In this document: piece by piece, positions 6,616 through 13,795 of the stretch
Numbering within the stretch: position 1 is the stretch's first letter
Layout of the letters: every line of letters starts with the position of its first letter
From: Lachnospiraceae bacterium
GTDB lineage: Bacteria > Bacillota > Clostridia > Lachnospirales > Lachnospiraceae
Reading direction: 5' to 3'
Length of the DNA stretch: 33,150 nucleotides
Assembly (NCBI GenBank): GCA_029006155.1
Contig: JAQXGF010000012.1
Location: forward strand, 1-33,150
The notes under the pieces: model-generated
Database searches by the model: none
What the model was told of the DNA's origin: nothing
Seen by the model: the letters and a program-made list of their open reading frames with translations, nothing else
Translations under genes and position numbers: made by a program

Positions 6616-8433
6616 ATGAAAAGAAAACTGTTATCATTGATTATGAGCGCGATCTGCCTGACCGCAGCGATTCCGTCCACGCTTGTATTTGCTGATGGAC
6701 AGAAAGTCGTAACGCTCGGCGCAGACCTTTCCGAAGATCAGAAAAATGCGATCCTCCGCTACTTTGGCGTAGCCGGACAGAACATCCAGACGCTGACGAT
6801 CACGAACCAGGACGAGCGGAACCATCTTGGATCTTATGTGCCGCTTGAGCAGATCGGTACGCACACCTACAGTTGTGCACTTGTCTGCCCGACGACTTCC
6901 GGCGGTATTCAGGTAAAGACCGCTAACCTTTCCTGGGTCACCAGCAATATGATCGCATCGACCCTTTCGACTTCCGGTGTTGTGAACTGTGACGTACTGG
7001 CGGCGGCTCCGTTTGAAGTGTCCGGTACCGGCGCACTGACCGGAATCCTGATGGCGTATGAGTCCGCATCCGGTGAGCAGCTCGATGAGACGAAGAAGGA
7101 GATTGCGACACAGGAGATGATCACGACGACGACGATCGCAAATACGATCGGACAGCAGCAGGCGACCGAGATCGTAAATGACACAAAGATGCAGGTCATT
7201 CAGGGAAATCAGGTCAATCAGGAGACCACGAATGATATTGATGTCATCATTAATCAGGTCGCACAGGAGAAAAATATTTCTCTCAGCGATGAAGACCGTC
7301 AGCTGCTTCAGGATCTGCTCGAGGAGATCGCAGATCAGAATTATAATTATGACGATATGAAAGAGACGCTGGAGCGTGTGGAACAGAATGTAAATAATAA
7401 TATTGACGACTCACAGGTGATTGGATCCACGGATGATACGGCGCAGGATGCCGCTGCAAATACGGCACAGACGGAAACGCCTGAGACACTTGCCCCGGAC
7501 AGCATCCTGAAGAACACGGATGAATCCGCACTTGGTGATAATGTAAACTTCGACGCGACCGATTCTTCTGCACTGGATCAGACCGAAGCGCAGCAGACGG
7601 AAGCCACTCAGACTGAGACGACACCATCTGGTGAGTTTGAGATCACGACTTCTGACAATTATTCTGATTCGGAAGCACAGACCGAGGCCACAACTGAATC
7701 TCAGTCTGAGACGACAGGAGCGGAAAGTGGTGATCTTGTCACATCCGATATTGAGATGATCCCGCTCAGCGATTTCGTCCTTTCTCCGGTTACTTCAGAG
7801 GCTACGAATTATAAGGTATATCCGGCTGGCCTTCAGGAACTGACCGTAAGCTTTGAACGTAATGATATCGTCGCAGGTTCCGGTACCGTATCTGTATACA
7901 ATGCCGTCGATTCCTCGCTTGTAGAGACGGTAAATATGGATGATGAAAAGAAAGTGGCGATCTCACCTCTGGATGACGATGAACTCAACGATCTTGGCTG
8001 GACAGAGGGCTATAAGGCAGTTCTGACTCTTTCTGAGCCGCTGGCACAGAACGCGACCTACTTTGTCGCAATGTCGCAGGATGCATTCTCTACCGAAGAT
8101 GGAAGAGGCAGCTCAGAGGCCACACCGGACAGCTACACATGGATGTTCCAGACTTCTCCGTATGGATTTTCCATCACTCCGGCAGAAGATGGATACAAGG
8201 CGGGAACGACTGCGACGGCGACCATCCTCATGGACGGCAGTGACGCAGGATACGCGACGATCGAGAATGTCGATGAGAGCCTCCTTTCCTTTGACCAGAA
8301 CGAATTCTGGGCGACCGGTAATCTCACCGCTTCCTTCCTTGCAAGCGGCGAGACGACTTTCCAGGTAGCATTCTATGATGTGGCGGGCGGAAATCTGCTG
8401 TATACGATGGATTATAGTGTGGAGATTAACTAA
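6616..8433 (+). CDS. Secreted DUF1002 protein with acidic linker and C-terminal domain
   Basis: This 605-residue protein begins with a Sec signal peptide (KRK, hydrophobic core, cleavage probably after VFA at 26). The next part (about 27-270: KVVTLGADLSEDQKNAILRYFGV, then LTGILMAYESASG) matches the DUF1002/YpuA family of exported Firmicutes proteins of unknown function. A low-complexity linker rich in Thr, Glu, Gln and Ser (about 270-375) follows. The final 225 residues look like beta-rich, Ig-like modules (LQELTVSFERNDIVAGSGTVSV), an assignment made only from sequence texture. There is no LPXTG, SLH or transmembrane anchor at the C-terminus. It is a single gene with its own promoter, divergent from lexA and closed by a terminator. 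Confidence 0.8.
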   Translation: MKRKLLSLIMSAICLTAAIPSTLVFADGQKVVTLGADLSEDQKNAILRYFGVAGQNIQTLTITNQDERNHLGSYVPLEQIGTHTYSCALVCPTTSGGIQVKTANLSWVTSNMIASTLSTSGVVNCDVLAAAPFEVSGTGALTGILMAYESASGEQLDETKKEIATQEMITTTTIANTIGQQQATEIVNDTKMQVIQGNQVNQETTNDIDVIINQVAQEKNISLSDEDRQLLQDLLEEIADQNYNYDDMKETLERVEQNVNNNIDDSQVIGSTDDTAQDAAANTAQTETPETLAPDSILKNTDESALGDNVNFDATDSSALDQTEAQQTEATQTETTPSGEFEITTSDNYSDSEAQTEATTESQSETTGAESGDLVTSDIEMIPLSDFVLSPVTSEATNYKVYPAGLQELTVSFERNDIVAGSGTVSVYNAVDSSLVETVNMDDEKKVAISPLDDDELNDLGWTEGYKAVLTLSEPLAQNATYFVAMSQDAFSTEDGRGSSEATPDSYTWMFQTSPYGFSITPAEDGYKAGTTATATILMDGSDAGYATIENVDESLLSFDQNEFWATGNLTASFLASGETTFQVAFYDVAGGNLLYTMDYSVEIN

Positions 8434-8488
8434 GGGTATCTTGGCTGGATACCGAGGCTGATAACCGACAGAATAAACAAATAAGTAG

Positions 8489-8518
8489 AGGAGTGTGGTT
8501 TTTATCACACTCCTTTTT
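8489..8518 (+). terminator. Terminator of the DUF1002 gene
   Basis: Perfect 9-bp stem AGGAGTGTG (8489-8497) with CACACTCCT (8506-8514), 8-base loop, then TTTTT. Confidence 0.88.
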
Positions 8519-8521
8519 GTA

Positions 8522-8591
8522 AAGCGGATATTCGCAATCTATTTCTGCAGCTCATCTCTGCAGCTTTGCTGCGGGGTCCTGCTGCGGGGCC
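8522..8591. repeat. 70-bp hairpin-rich interspersed repeat, copy A
   Basis: This stretch is the same as 20283-20352 except for two adjacent bases (TT here, CC there). It contains small internal hairpins such as GCGGATATTCGC and GCAGCTTTGCTGC, and the repeated CTGCTGCGGGG or GCTGCGGGG. Another shared block, TAGCTTCGCTAC, follows in both copies, but here it is separated by about 15 extra bases. There is no reading frame with a ribosome binding site. Confidence 0.85.
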
Positions 8592-8625
8592 CCTGCTGAC
8601 GGGACTTAGCTTCGCTACTTGCTCA

Positions 8626-8642
8626 TTAACCGATACAAGTAA
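8626..8642 (+). repeat. TTAACC-CAAG motif, divergent copy
   Basis: TTAACCGATACAAGTAA differs at three positions from the TTAACCGAATCAAGCAA form at 16111. It lies in the sense direction about 190 bases beyond the DUF1002 gene. It is the weakest member of this family. Confidence 0.35.
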
Positions 8643-8666
8643 CAGGGTATTGACTCTCACGGTAAT

Positions 8667-8717
8667 AAAAAAATGCCAGCCCGGCGTGCTTATTTCCATC
8701 GCCTCAGGCTGGCATTT
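8667..8717 (-). terminator. Terminator of aspS-hicB
   Basis: Perfect 11-bp stem AAATGCCAGCC (8671-8681) with 8707-8717, plus an inner GGCG/CGCC. On the - strand a run of seven T follows. It lies 26 bases beyond the hicB-like stop. Confidence 0.85.
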
Positions 8718-8742
8718 CTCGTATCAATTATTTTCTATCTAC

Positions 8743-9018
8743 TTACTCATCCCATCCGTCGGTCAGGCGCATGATCGCCGAAATATTCCGGACAAAGTCG
8801 CCTTCCTGCAGGACGAGATCCTCCTTGTGTGAGATTGGCGGGAGATGGCCTTCAAACTCGGTCAGCTCCACATAGAGCCAGTTGTACATCGCATGGTAGG
8901 CATTGTCCAGACACTCGTTTAACGTGTCTCCTTCCGCCGCACAGTCCGTCAGATCTGGGAACGTAGCGGTGTAGCCTTTTTCCGTTGGATGAATGATTGC
9001 AGGATATGCAAATGTCAT
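8743..9018 (-). CDS. Solitary HicB-like antitoxin-fold protein
   Basis: This 91-residue protein matches the HicB-like antitoxin family. It has the N-terminal partial RNase H-like fold (FAYPAIIHPTEKGYTATFPDLTDCAAEGDTLNE) with the typical FPDL and GDT landmarks, then a short helical tail. No separate C-terminal DNA-binding domain is visible. HicB antitoxins normally neutralise the mRNA-cutting toxin HicA, encoded beside them. Here no HicA-sized gene is adjacent: upstream is aspS, 13 bases away, and downstream is a terminator. The AAAGGAG ribosome binding site overlaps the aspS stop codon, so the two genes are translationally linked. Function is unknown; it could be an orphan antitoxin or a domesticated regulator. 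Confidence 0.8.
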   Translation of the reverse strand: MTFAYPAIIHPTEKGYTATFPDLTDCAAEGDTLNECLDNAYHAMYNWLYVELTEFEGHLPPISHKEDLVLQEGDFVRNISAIMRLTDGWDE

Positions 9019-9031
9019 AGCCAGTGCTCCT

Positions 9032-10801
9032 TTATGCTTCTTCCTTCTTCGGAAGGTCCAGCTGAATGTGTACGTCGGAGAGCTGCTTCGGATCGACTGT
9101 AGACGGAGCGCCCATCATGACATCCTGTGCCGTCTTGTTCATCGGGAACGGGATGATCTCACGGATGCTGTCCTCACCGGCAAGCAGCATGACCATGCGG
9201 TCAACGCCCGGTGCGATACCAGCGTGTGGCGGAGCACCGTAACAGAATGCATTGTACATCGCCGGGAATTTTGCTTTTACGTCGTCCTCGCCAAGTCCTA
9301 CGAGCTGGAATGCCTTTACCATGATCTCCGGATCGTGTTTCCGGACAGCACCGGAAGAGAGCTCTACGCCGTTGCAGACCAGATCGTACTGATATGCGTA
9401 AATGTCGAGCGGATCTTTGTTCTCAAGTGCATCCAGCCCACCCTGCGGCATGGAAAACGGATTGTGACAGAACTCCAGCTCGCCGGATTCCTCACCGATC
9501 TCGTACATCGGGAAATCTACGATCCAGCAGAACTCGTAGCAATCGGTTCTCATATGGCCCTCAGAAGCAGCACCAAGGTATTTTCTGAGCACACCTGCGG
9601 TCTTCTGAGCCGCGAGCTTCTTGCCAGCGCATACGCCGACGAAATCGCCTGGCTTCAGACCAAGAGCAGCCTTTACATCCTCTGCGCGCTCCTGCAGGAA
9701 TTTTGCAATTCCACCGGTCAGTGCGCCATTTTCGTCTACCTTGAACCAGTAGCCCTTATTGCCAGCCTGTACTTCTACGTCAGCCATCAGTTTATCGATG
9801 ACTTTTCTCGTGCCCTTGAATCCGTCTACGACAACTGCCTTTACGACATTGCCCTCGAACGGTCCGAATCCGCAGTCAGCCATGCAGTCCGTCGCATCCT
9901 GAACGATTAGATCGATGCGCAGATCCGGCTTATCTGTGCCGTATTTCTCCATCGCATCGCGGTAGGAAATGCGGGTGAACGGGGCAGTAGAAGCCTTCTT
10001 ATAAGTACCAAACTTTTCAAATACCGGCGGGAGGACATCCTCAAGCACGGCAAATACGTCTTCCTGAGATGCAAATGCCATCTCCATATCGAGCTGATAG
10101 AACTCACCCGGAGAACGGTCTGCACGCGCATCCTCATCACGGAAGCACGGCGCGATCTGGAAATAACGGTCAAAACCGGAAGTCATCAGCAGCTGCTTGA
10201 ACTGCTGCGGAGCCTGCGGCAACGCATAGAACTTACCCGGATGATTTCTGGACGGAACAAGATAGTCACGTGCACCTTCCGGAGAAGAGCAGGTGAGGAT
10301 CGGAGTCGTGATCTCCAGGAATCCATGTTCCATCATGCTGCGGCGCAGCTCAGCAACGACGTTGCAGCGAAGTACGATTTTCTCCTTGACAGCCGGGTTG
10401 CGCAGGTCAAGGTAACGATACTTCAGACGTGTATTTTCATCGGCTTCCTTGGAACGGTTGATTTCAAACGGAAGCTCGTTGTAAATGCATTTTCCGAGAA
10501 CTTCGATTTTCTCCGGAACGACCTCGATTTCACCGGTCGGAAGATTCGGGTTCTTGCTGGAACGCTCCCGGACAACACCGGAGACGGAGAGTGTGGACTC
10601 TGTATTTACACCGGAAATCTGATCCATCATTTCCTCGGTCTCGATCACGATCTGCGTCGTGCCATAAAAGTCGCGCAGGATCAGGAAACCAAGATTTTTA
10701 CTTACTCTTCGTAAATTTTCATACCAGCCGACGAGCGTAACCGACTTTCCGGCATCTGCAAGCCGCAGCTCGTTACAGGTATGTGTTCTTGACTGTGTCA
10801 T
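9032..10801 (-). CDS. aspS: Aspartyl-tRNA synthetase, bacterial type
   Basis: This 589-residue class II synthetase charges tRNA-Asp. It has the N-terminal OB fold (about 1-110), then class II motif 2 (FRDEDARADRSPGEFYQLD, about 218-236) and motif 3 (GIAPGVDRMVMLLAG, about 528-542). The insertion at about 300-410 is the GAD domain of bacterial-type enzymes, and SPEGARDYLVPSR is also characteristic. Length is normal. Whether it also charges tRNA-Asn cannot be told by eye. It has a good ribosome binding site (AAGGATGG) and its own promoter. No T-box leader was seen in the short upstream region. The HicB-like gene follows in the same transcript. Confidence 0.96.
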   Translation of the reverse strand: MTQSRTHTCNELRLADAGKSVTLVGWYENLRRVSKNLGFLILRDFYGTTQIVIETEEMMDQISGVNTESTLSVSGVVRERSSKNPNLPTGEIEVVPEKIEVLGKCIYNELPFEINRSKEADENTRLKYRYLDLRNPAVKEKIVLRCNVVAELRRSMMEHGFLEITTPILTCSSPEGARDYLVPSRNHPGKFYALPQAPQQFKQLLMTSGFDRYFQIAPCFRDEDARADRSPGEFYQLDMEMAFASQEDVFAVLEDVLPPVFEKFGTYKKASTAPFTRISYRDAMEKYGTDKPDLRIDLIVQDATDCMADCGFGPFEGNVVKAVVVDGFKGTRKVIDKLMADVEVQAGNKGYWFKVDENGALTGGIAKFLQERAEDVKAALGLKPGDFVGVCAGKKLAAQKTAGVLRKYLGAASEGHMRTDCYEFCWIVDFPMYEIGEESGELEFCHNPFSMPQGGLDALENKDPLDIYAYQYDLVCNGVELSSGAVRKHDPEIMVKAFQLVGLGEDDVKAKFPAMYNAFCYGAPPHAGIAPGVDRMVMLLAGEDSIREIIPFPMNKTAQDVMMGAPSTVDPKQLSDVHIQLDLPKKEEA

Positions 10802-10858
10802 AGTCTACCATCCTTTTCTTTGTAGATTATCGTAAAAAAAAGTCTTTTCGAATTTATT

Positions 10859-10887
10859 ATTATACTCTGTTTACCGGGGGATTGCAA
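10859..10887 (-). promoter_or_regulatory. aspS promoter
   Basis: On the - strand, TTGCAA (10882-10887), 17 bases, and TATAAT (10859-10864), about 58 bases before the aspS start. Confidence 0.75.
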
Positions 10888-10941
10888 GGCGCAACAACCG
10901 TTAATTCCGATTTTTAAAGAACTGCGTATTTATTTGGGGAA

Positions 10942-10961
10942 CTGCAGGTCATGACATGCAG
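10942..10961. promoter_or_regulatory. Inverted repeat between aspS and recombinase promoters
   Basis: CTGCAGGTCATGACATGCAG is a 20-bp near-perfect dyad with a TCATGA centre, midway between two divergent promoters. It could be an operator or a protein-binding site. No binding protein is suggested by the sequence. Confidence 0.4.
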
Positions 10962-11002
10962 TGAGGAGTTGGCATATTAATTACGTGGTTTTGAGAAAAT
11001 CC

Positions 11003-11031
11003 TTGCCAGAACGTGCGAAAAATAGTATAAT
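11003..11031 (+). promoter_or_regulatory. Recombinase promoter
   Basis: TTGCCA (11003-11008), 17-base spacer, TATAAT (11026-11031), about 65 bases before the ATG at 11096. Confidence 0.75.
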
Positions 11032-11095
11032 ACATCTATACGACAAACACATGTTTTTCAAATAGATCAGTTAAAAAGAAAGGATTCTGCTTATT

Positions 11096-12157
11096 ATGGA
11101 GAAAAATCAGACTTATCACGATCAGGTAACCATCGAGCAAACTCAGAAGCTCCGCGAGGTCCTGAAAACGCTGCCTGCATTTACCCGCGATTATTTCCGT
11201 GCTATGGAGCCGACGACTTCGGCGCGCACAAGGATTTCTTATGCTTATGACATTCGGGTTTTCTTTCATTTCCTGTTATCCGAAAATCCGGCTTTTAAAG
11301 ACAAAACGATGGCGGATCTTACCGTTGACGTGCTGGATCAGCTTCAGGCTGTCGATATTGAAGAATTTCAGGAATATCTCAAAGTCTATGACTCTGCCGA
11401 GGATAATCGCCTGCAGACCAACGGGGAACGCGGATTAAAGCGCAAAATGTCCGCTCTCCGGAGTTTTTATAACTATTTTTACAAACGTGAAATGATAAAG
11501 ACAAATCCTGTCCTGCTGGTGGATATGCCAAAGCTTCATGACAAGGCGATCATTCGTCTGGATCCGGATGAAACAGCCGAGCTTCTGGATTATATTGAGC
11601 ACGCGGGTGATTCGCTGACCGGTCAGAAAAAGGTCTATTATGAAAAAACCAGGTTGCGCGACCTTGCGATCGTCACCTTGCTGCTCGGCACGGGAATCCG
11701 TGTGTCAGAATGTGTGGGGCTGGATGTGGAAGATGTAGATTTTAAAAATGATGCGATCCGGGTCGTACGCAAGGGCGGATCAGAAATGATGATTTACTTT
11801 GGAGATGAAGTCGAGCAGGCGCTGCTCAATTATCTGGAAGACCGGGCAGCGATCACACCGGTGGCCGGGCATGAGCATGCTCTCTTCTACTCTACTCAGC
11901 GGAAACGGATCGGCGTGCAGGCAGTCGAAAATATGGTAAAAAAATATGCCCGGGAGATCACGACGACCAAAAAGATCACCCCGCATAAGCTGCGAAGCAC
12001 CTACGGTACGACACTTTATCAGGAAACCGGGGATATTTACCTCGTAGCCGACGTGCTCGGGCACAAGGATGTCAACACGACAAAGAAACACTATGCGGCG
12101 ATGGATGACAGCCGACGAAGGAAGGCGGCTACGGCTGTAAAATTACGGAAGGCATGA
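11096..12157 (+). CDS. Xer-type tyrosine recombinase
   Basis: This 353-residue protein has a SAM-like core-binding N-terminal half (about 20-155) and a catalytic C-terminal half with the full active-site set: Arg202 (GTGIRVSE), Lys226 (VRKGGSE), His297 and Arg300 (PHKLRSTYG), His323 (GHKDVNTT) and nucleophile Tyr333 (KKHYAAMD). It is about 50 residues longer than typical XerC/XerD. It has its own promoter and stands alone between housekeeping genes with no phage or element genes nearby. A housekeeping chromosome-dimer resolvase is therefore more likely than an integrase, but a domesticated integrase cannot be excluded. No dif-like site was recognised in the window. Confidence 0.85.
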   Translation: MEKNQTYHDQVTIEQTQKLREVLKTLPAFTRDYFRAMEPTTSARTRISYAYDIRVFFHFLLSENPAFKDKTMADLTVDVLDQLQAVDIEEFQEYLKVYDSAEDNRLQTNGERGLKRKMSALRSFYNYFYKREMIKTNPVLLVDMPKLHDKAIIRLDPDETAELLDYIEHAGDSLTGQKKVYYEKTRLRDLAIVTLLLGTGIRVSECVGLDVEDVDFKNDAIRVVRKGGSEMMIYFGDEVEQALLNYLEDRAAITPVAGHEHALFYSTQRKRIGVQAVENMVKKYAREITTTKKITPHKLRSTYGTTLYQETGDIYLVADVLGHKDVNTTKKHYAAMDDSRRRKAATAVKLRKA

Positions 12158-12343
12158 TTCAAGATAATAAATAAAAATCATCAGCCATGTCTGTTACATG
12201 ACACAATCAACATTTTTACATTTTATCTTATTATGCAATATAAAATGTAAGTTGTACATGATAAATTTTACATAATAACATTACGTAAACTAATCTAATA
12301 AAAAAATATATAACAGTTAAACAGGTAAGAAAATAAATGACAT
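12158..12343. other. AT-rich convergent intergenic stretch
   Basis: No gene is seen. The segment includes a 9-bp inverted repeat (ACATTTTAT with ATAAAATGT, about 12218-12250) and one copy of the 23-bp palindrome at 12267. Composition resembles the gaps at 5440-5655 and 17940-18040, both also between convergent genes. Confidence 0.55.
12267..12289. repeat. 23-bp palindromic motif, copy 3
   Basis: Arms TTTACATAA (12267-12275) and TTACGTAAA (12281-12289), 5-base spacer TAACA. The arms pair with one A-C mismatch. Same geometry as 5518 and 17971. Confidence 0.75.
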
Positions 12344-12400
12344 AAAAAGAAGAGTTCTTCAACCACGAAATTACTATGATGGAATCACTCTTCTTTTTTA
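12344..12400. terminator. Bidirectional terminator between recombinase and isomerase
   Basis: AAAAAGAAGAGT (12344-12355) pairs with ACTCTTCTTTTTT (from 12387), flanked by an A-run and a T-run, so it can work in both directions. The interior is only partly paired. It closely resembles the terminator at 5393-5439. Confidence 0.7.
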
Positions 12401-12401
12401 T

Positions 12402-12416
12402 GCTTGATTCGGTTAA
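12402..12416 (-). repeat. TTAACCGAATCAAGC motif, isomerase 3' end
   Basis: On the - strand TTAACCGAATCAAGC overlaps the isomerase stop codon. Exact copies are at 16111-16125 and 20440-20454. Confidence 0.7.
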
Positions 12417-13657
12417 ATCTGTTTTCCTTCCTTCACCGCCGGTGCAATCGAAAGTGCCGGTGTGTAATATGGGATCAGGGTCGCCTGCGTCGCATGGTAC
12501 AGGTCAGATTTTCCAGGCCATACGGTACCGAGCAGCTCGTTGTGCTGATCCAGCTGGTGGAACCAGGAACCGTGTACATGATCCAGCACCTTCTCATCCA
12601 GATACTGCATGAACTGTGCATAGTCATCGGCATAGCGCTGATCGCCAGTCACATGATACAGAACCGAAGACGTATTGATTGCCTCGGCAAGCGTCCAGTG
12701 CATACGATCGTGTACGACAGGTTTGCCATTCCAGTCCGTTGTATAGACGATACCAGGCGCACAGTCTGCATTCCAAGCATCCGTTACCGCGCGATTGTAC
12801 AGATTCTGAGAAACGGTCAGGTATTCTTTTGCTGCATCCGGATCATTCGGATAGGTCGAAAGTGCCCACTGTGCGATCAGGCGTGCCCACTCGATACCGT
12901 GTCCCGGCGTTGCGCCATATGGCTTGAACGGATCGTCCGGCTTGTCCTTATTGCAGTCCAGCTCCGCTACCCATTCCTTTGTAAAGTGCTCCGGAATCCG
13001 CCACTGATTAGCAGCTGCCCAGCCTTTTACATGATCAATGATGCGTCCGGCACGTACGCGGTACTTCTCCTCTCCTGTCACGTCTGCGGCTGCGAGAAAT
13101 GCTTCTACGGTATGCATGTTTGCATTCAACCCACGGTAATCATCCAGTACGGTAAATTCCGTGTTCCACGTATCACAGGATAATCCTTCTTCCTCATTCC
13201 AGAACCGAAGATCATACAGGGCCAGTGCCTCGTCGAGCAGCTCTTTTGCGCCCGGAAGTCCTGCCAGTGTCGCAGACGATGCGGCAAGAATGACAAATGC
13301 ATGCGCATAGCACTGCTTGTTCGGAAGAATGCCACCGTCAGCAGTCAATCCTGCATACCAGCCACCATGCTCCTTGTCATGCAGTTCTCCTTTCAGTCCC
13401 TTCAATCCTGCCTCTGCCAGCTCTTTGCTCCCCGGGTGTCCCAGAAACATGCCGAGGCTGTAGACATGTACCATACGGCTTGTGATCCATGTCTCACGGC
13501 TGCGGTCCTTCCACGGTGTCCCATCGTCGCCAAGATAATACGAACTTCCGCCCGGAGACGGAAACTGATGGCCAAAAGAAAGCAGGCTCTCGCGTACTTC
13601 CTTCAAAAAAGCGCGGTTCTCATCTGTGTCAATGAGGTATTTCTCCTGTAATTTCAT
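12413..13657 (-). CDS. AGE-family sugar isomerase, YihS-like
   Basis: This 414-residue (alpha/alpha)6-barrel protein matches AGE-family aldose-ketose isomerases of the YihS/mannose isomerase type along its length. Landmarks are WITSRMVHVYS (Arg61), GGWYAG (98-103), YRGLNANMHTVEAF (His182), EHF (223-225), GATPGHGIEW (His253), GIVYTTDWNGKPVV (302-315) and GKSDLYH (His388). Three His and one Arg fall at the spacing of the catalytic set in YihS. Such enzymes interconvert mannose, fructose and glucose, or sulfoquinovose and sulfofructose. The gene stands alone without sulfo-sugar genes nearby, and the YihS GKQD is GKSD here, so mannose/fructose isomerisation is the safer guess. Its promoter is near consensus. 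Confidence 0.82.
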   Translation of the reverse strand: MKLQEKYLIDTDENRAFLKEVRESLLSFGHQFPSPGGSSYYLGDDGTPWKDRSRETWITSRMVHVYSLGMFLGHPGSKELAEAGLKGLKGELHDKEHGGWYAGLTADGGILPNKQCYAHAFVILAASSATLAGLPGAKELLDEALALYDLRFWNEEEGLSCDTWNTEFTVLDDYRGLNANMHTVEAFLAAADVTGEEKYRVRAGRIIDHVKGWAAANQWRIPEHFTKEWVAELDCNKDKPDDPFKPYGATPGHGIEWARLIAQWALSTYPNDPDAAKEYLTVSQNLYNRAVTDAWNADCAPGIVYTTDWNGKPVVHDRMHWTLAEAINTSSVLYHVTGDQRYADDYAQFMQYLDEKVLDHVHGSWFHQLDQHNELLGTVWPGKSDLYHATQATLIPYYTPALSIAPAVKEGKQI

Positions 13658-13732
13658 ACTGTGTAAAGCCTCCCTTTTCGTTTATGTACACTCGCAAAGC
13701 AGTTCCCTGCTGCAAGGAGCTACATTTCCTTT

Positions 13733-13761
13733 ATTGTACGTCCAGGCGGTCTCATAGTCAA
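13733..13761 (-). promoter_or_regulatory. Promoter of the YihS-like isomerase
   Basis: On the - strand, TTGACT (13756-13761), 17 bases, and TACAAT (13733-13738), about 75 bases before the ATG. The leader holds a small GCAGCA/TGCTTTGC-type hairpin. Confidence 0.75.
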
Positions 13762-13795
13762 TTAGAAGTTCAAATTCCTTTAAAATTCAGACAGG

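Noticed and set aside
8993-9910. A 305-codon + strand open frame opposite aspS
   Set aside because: Antisense shadow of aspartyl-tRNA synthetase with no recognisable motifs.
10802-10860. A T-box leader for aspS
   Set aside because: The promoter leaves a leader of only about 50 bases with no T-box sequence or specifier hairpin.
11096-12157. The tyrosine recombinase as the integrase of a mobile element
   Set aside because: No tRNA or att-like direct repeats, excisionase, phage or conjugation genes adjoin it, and it lies between housekeeping genes, so a Xer-type role is favoured.
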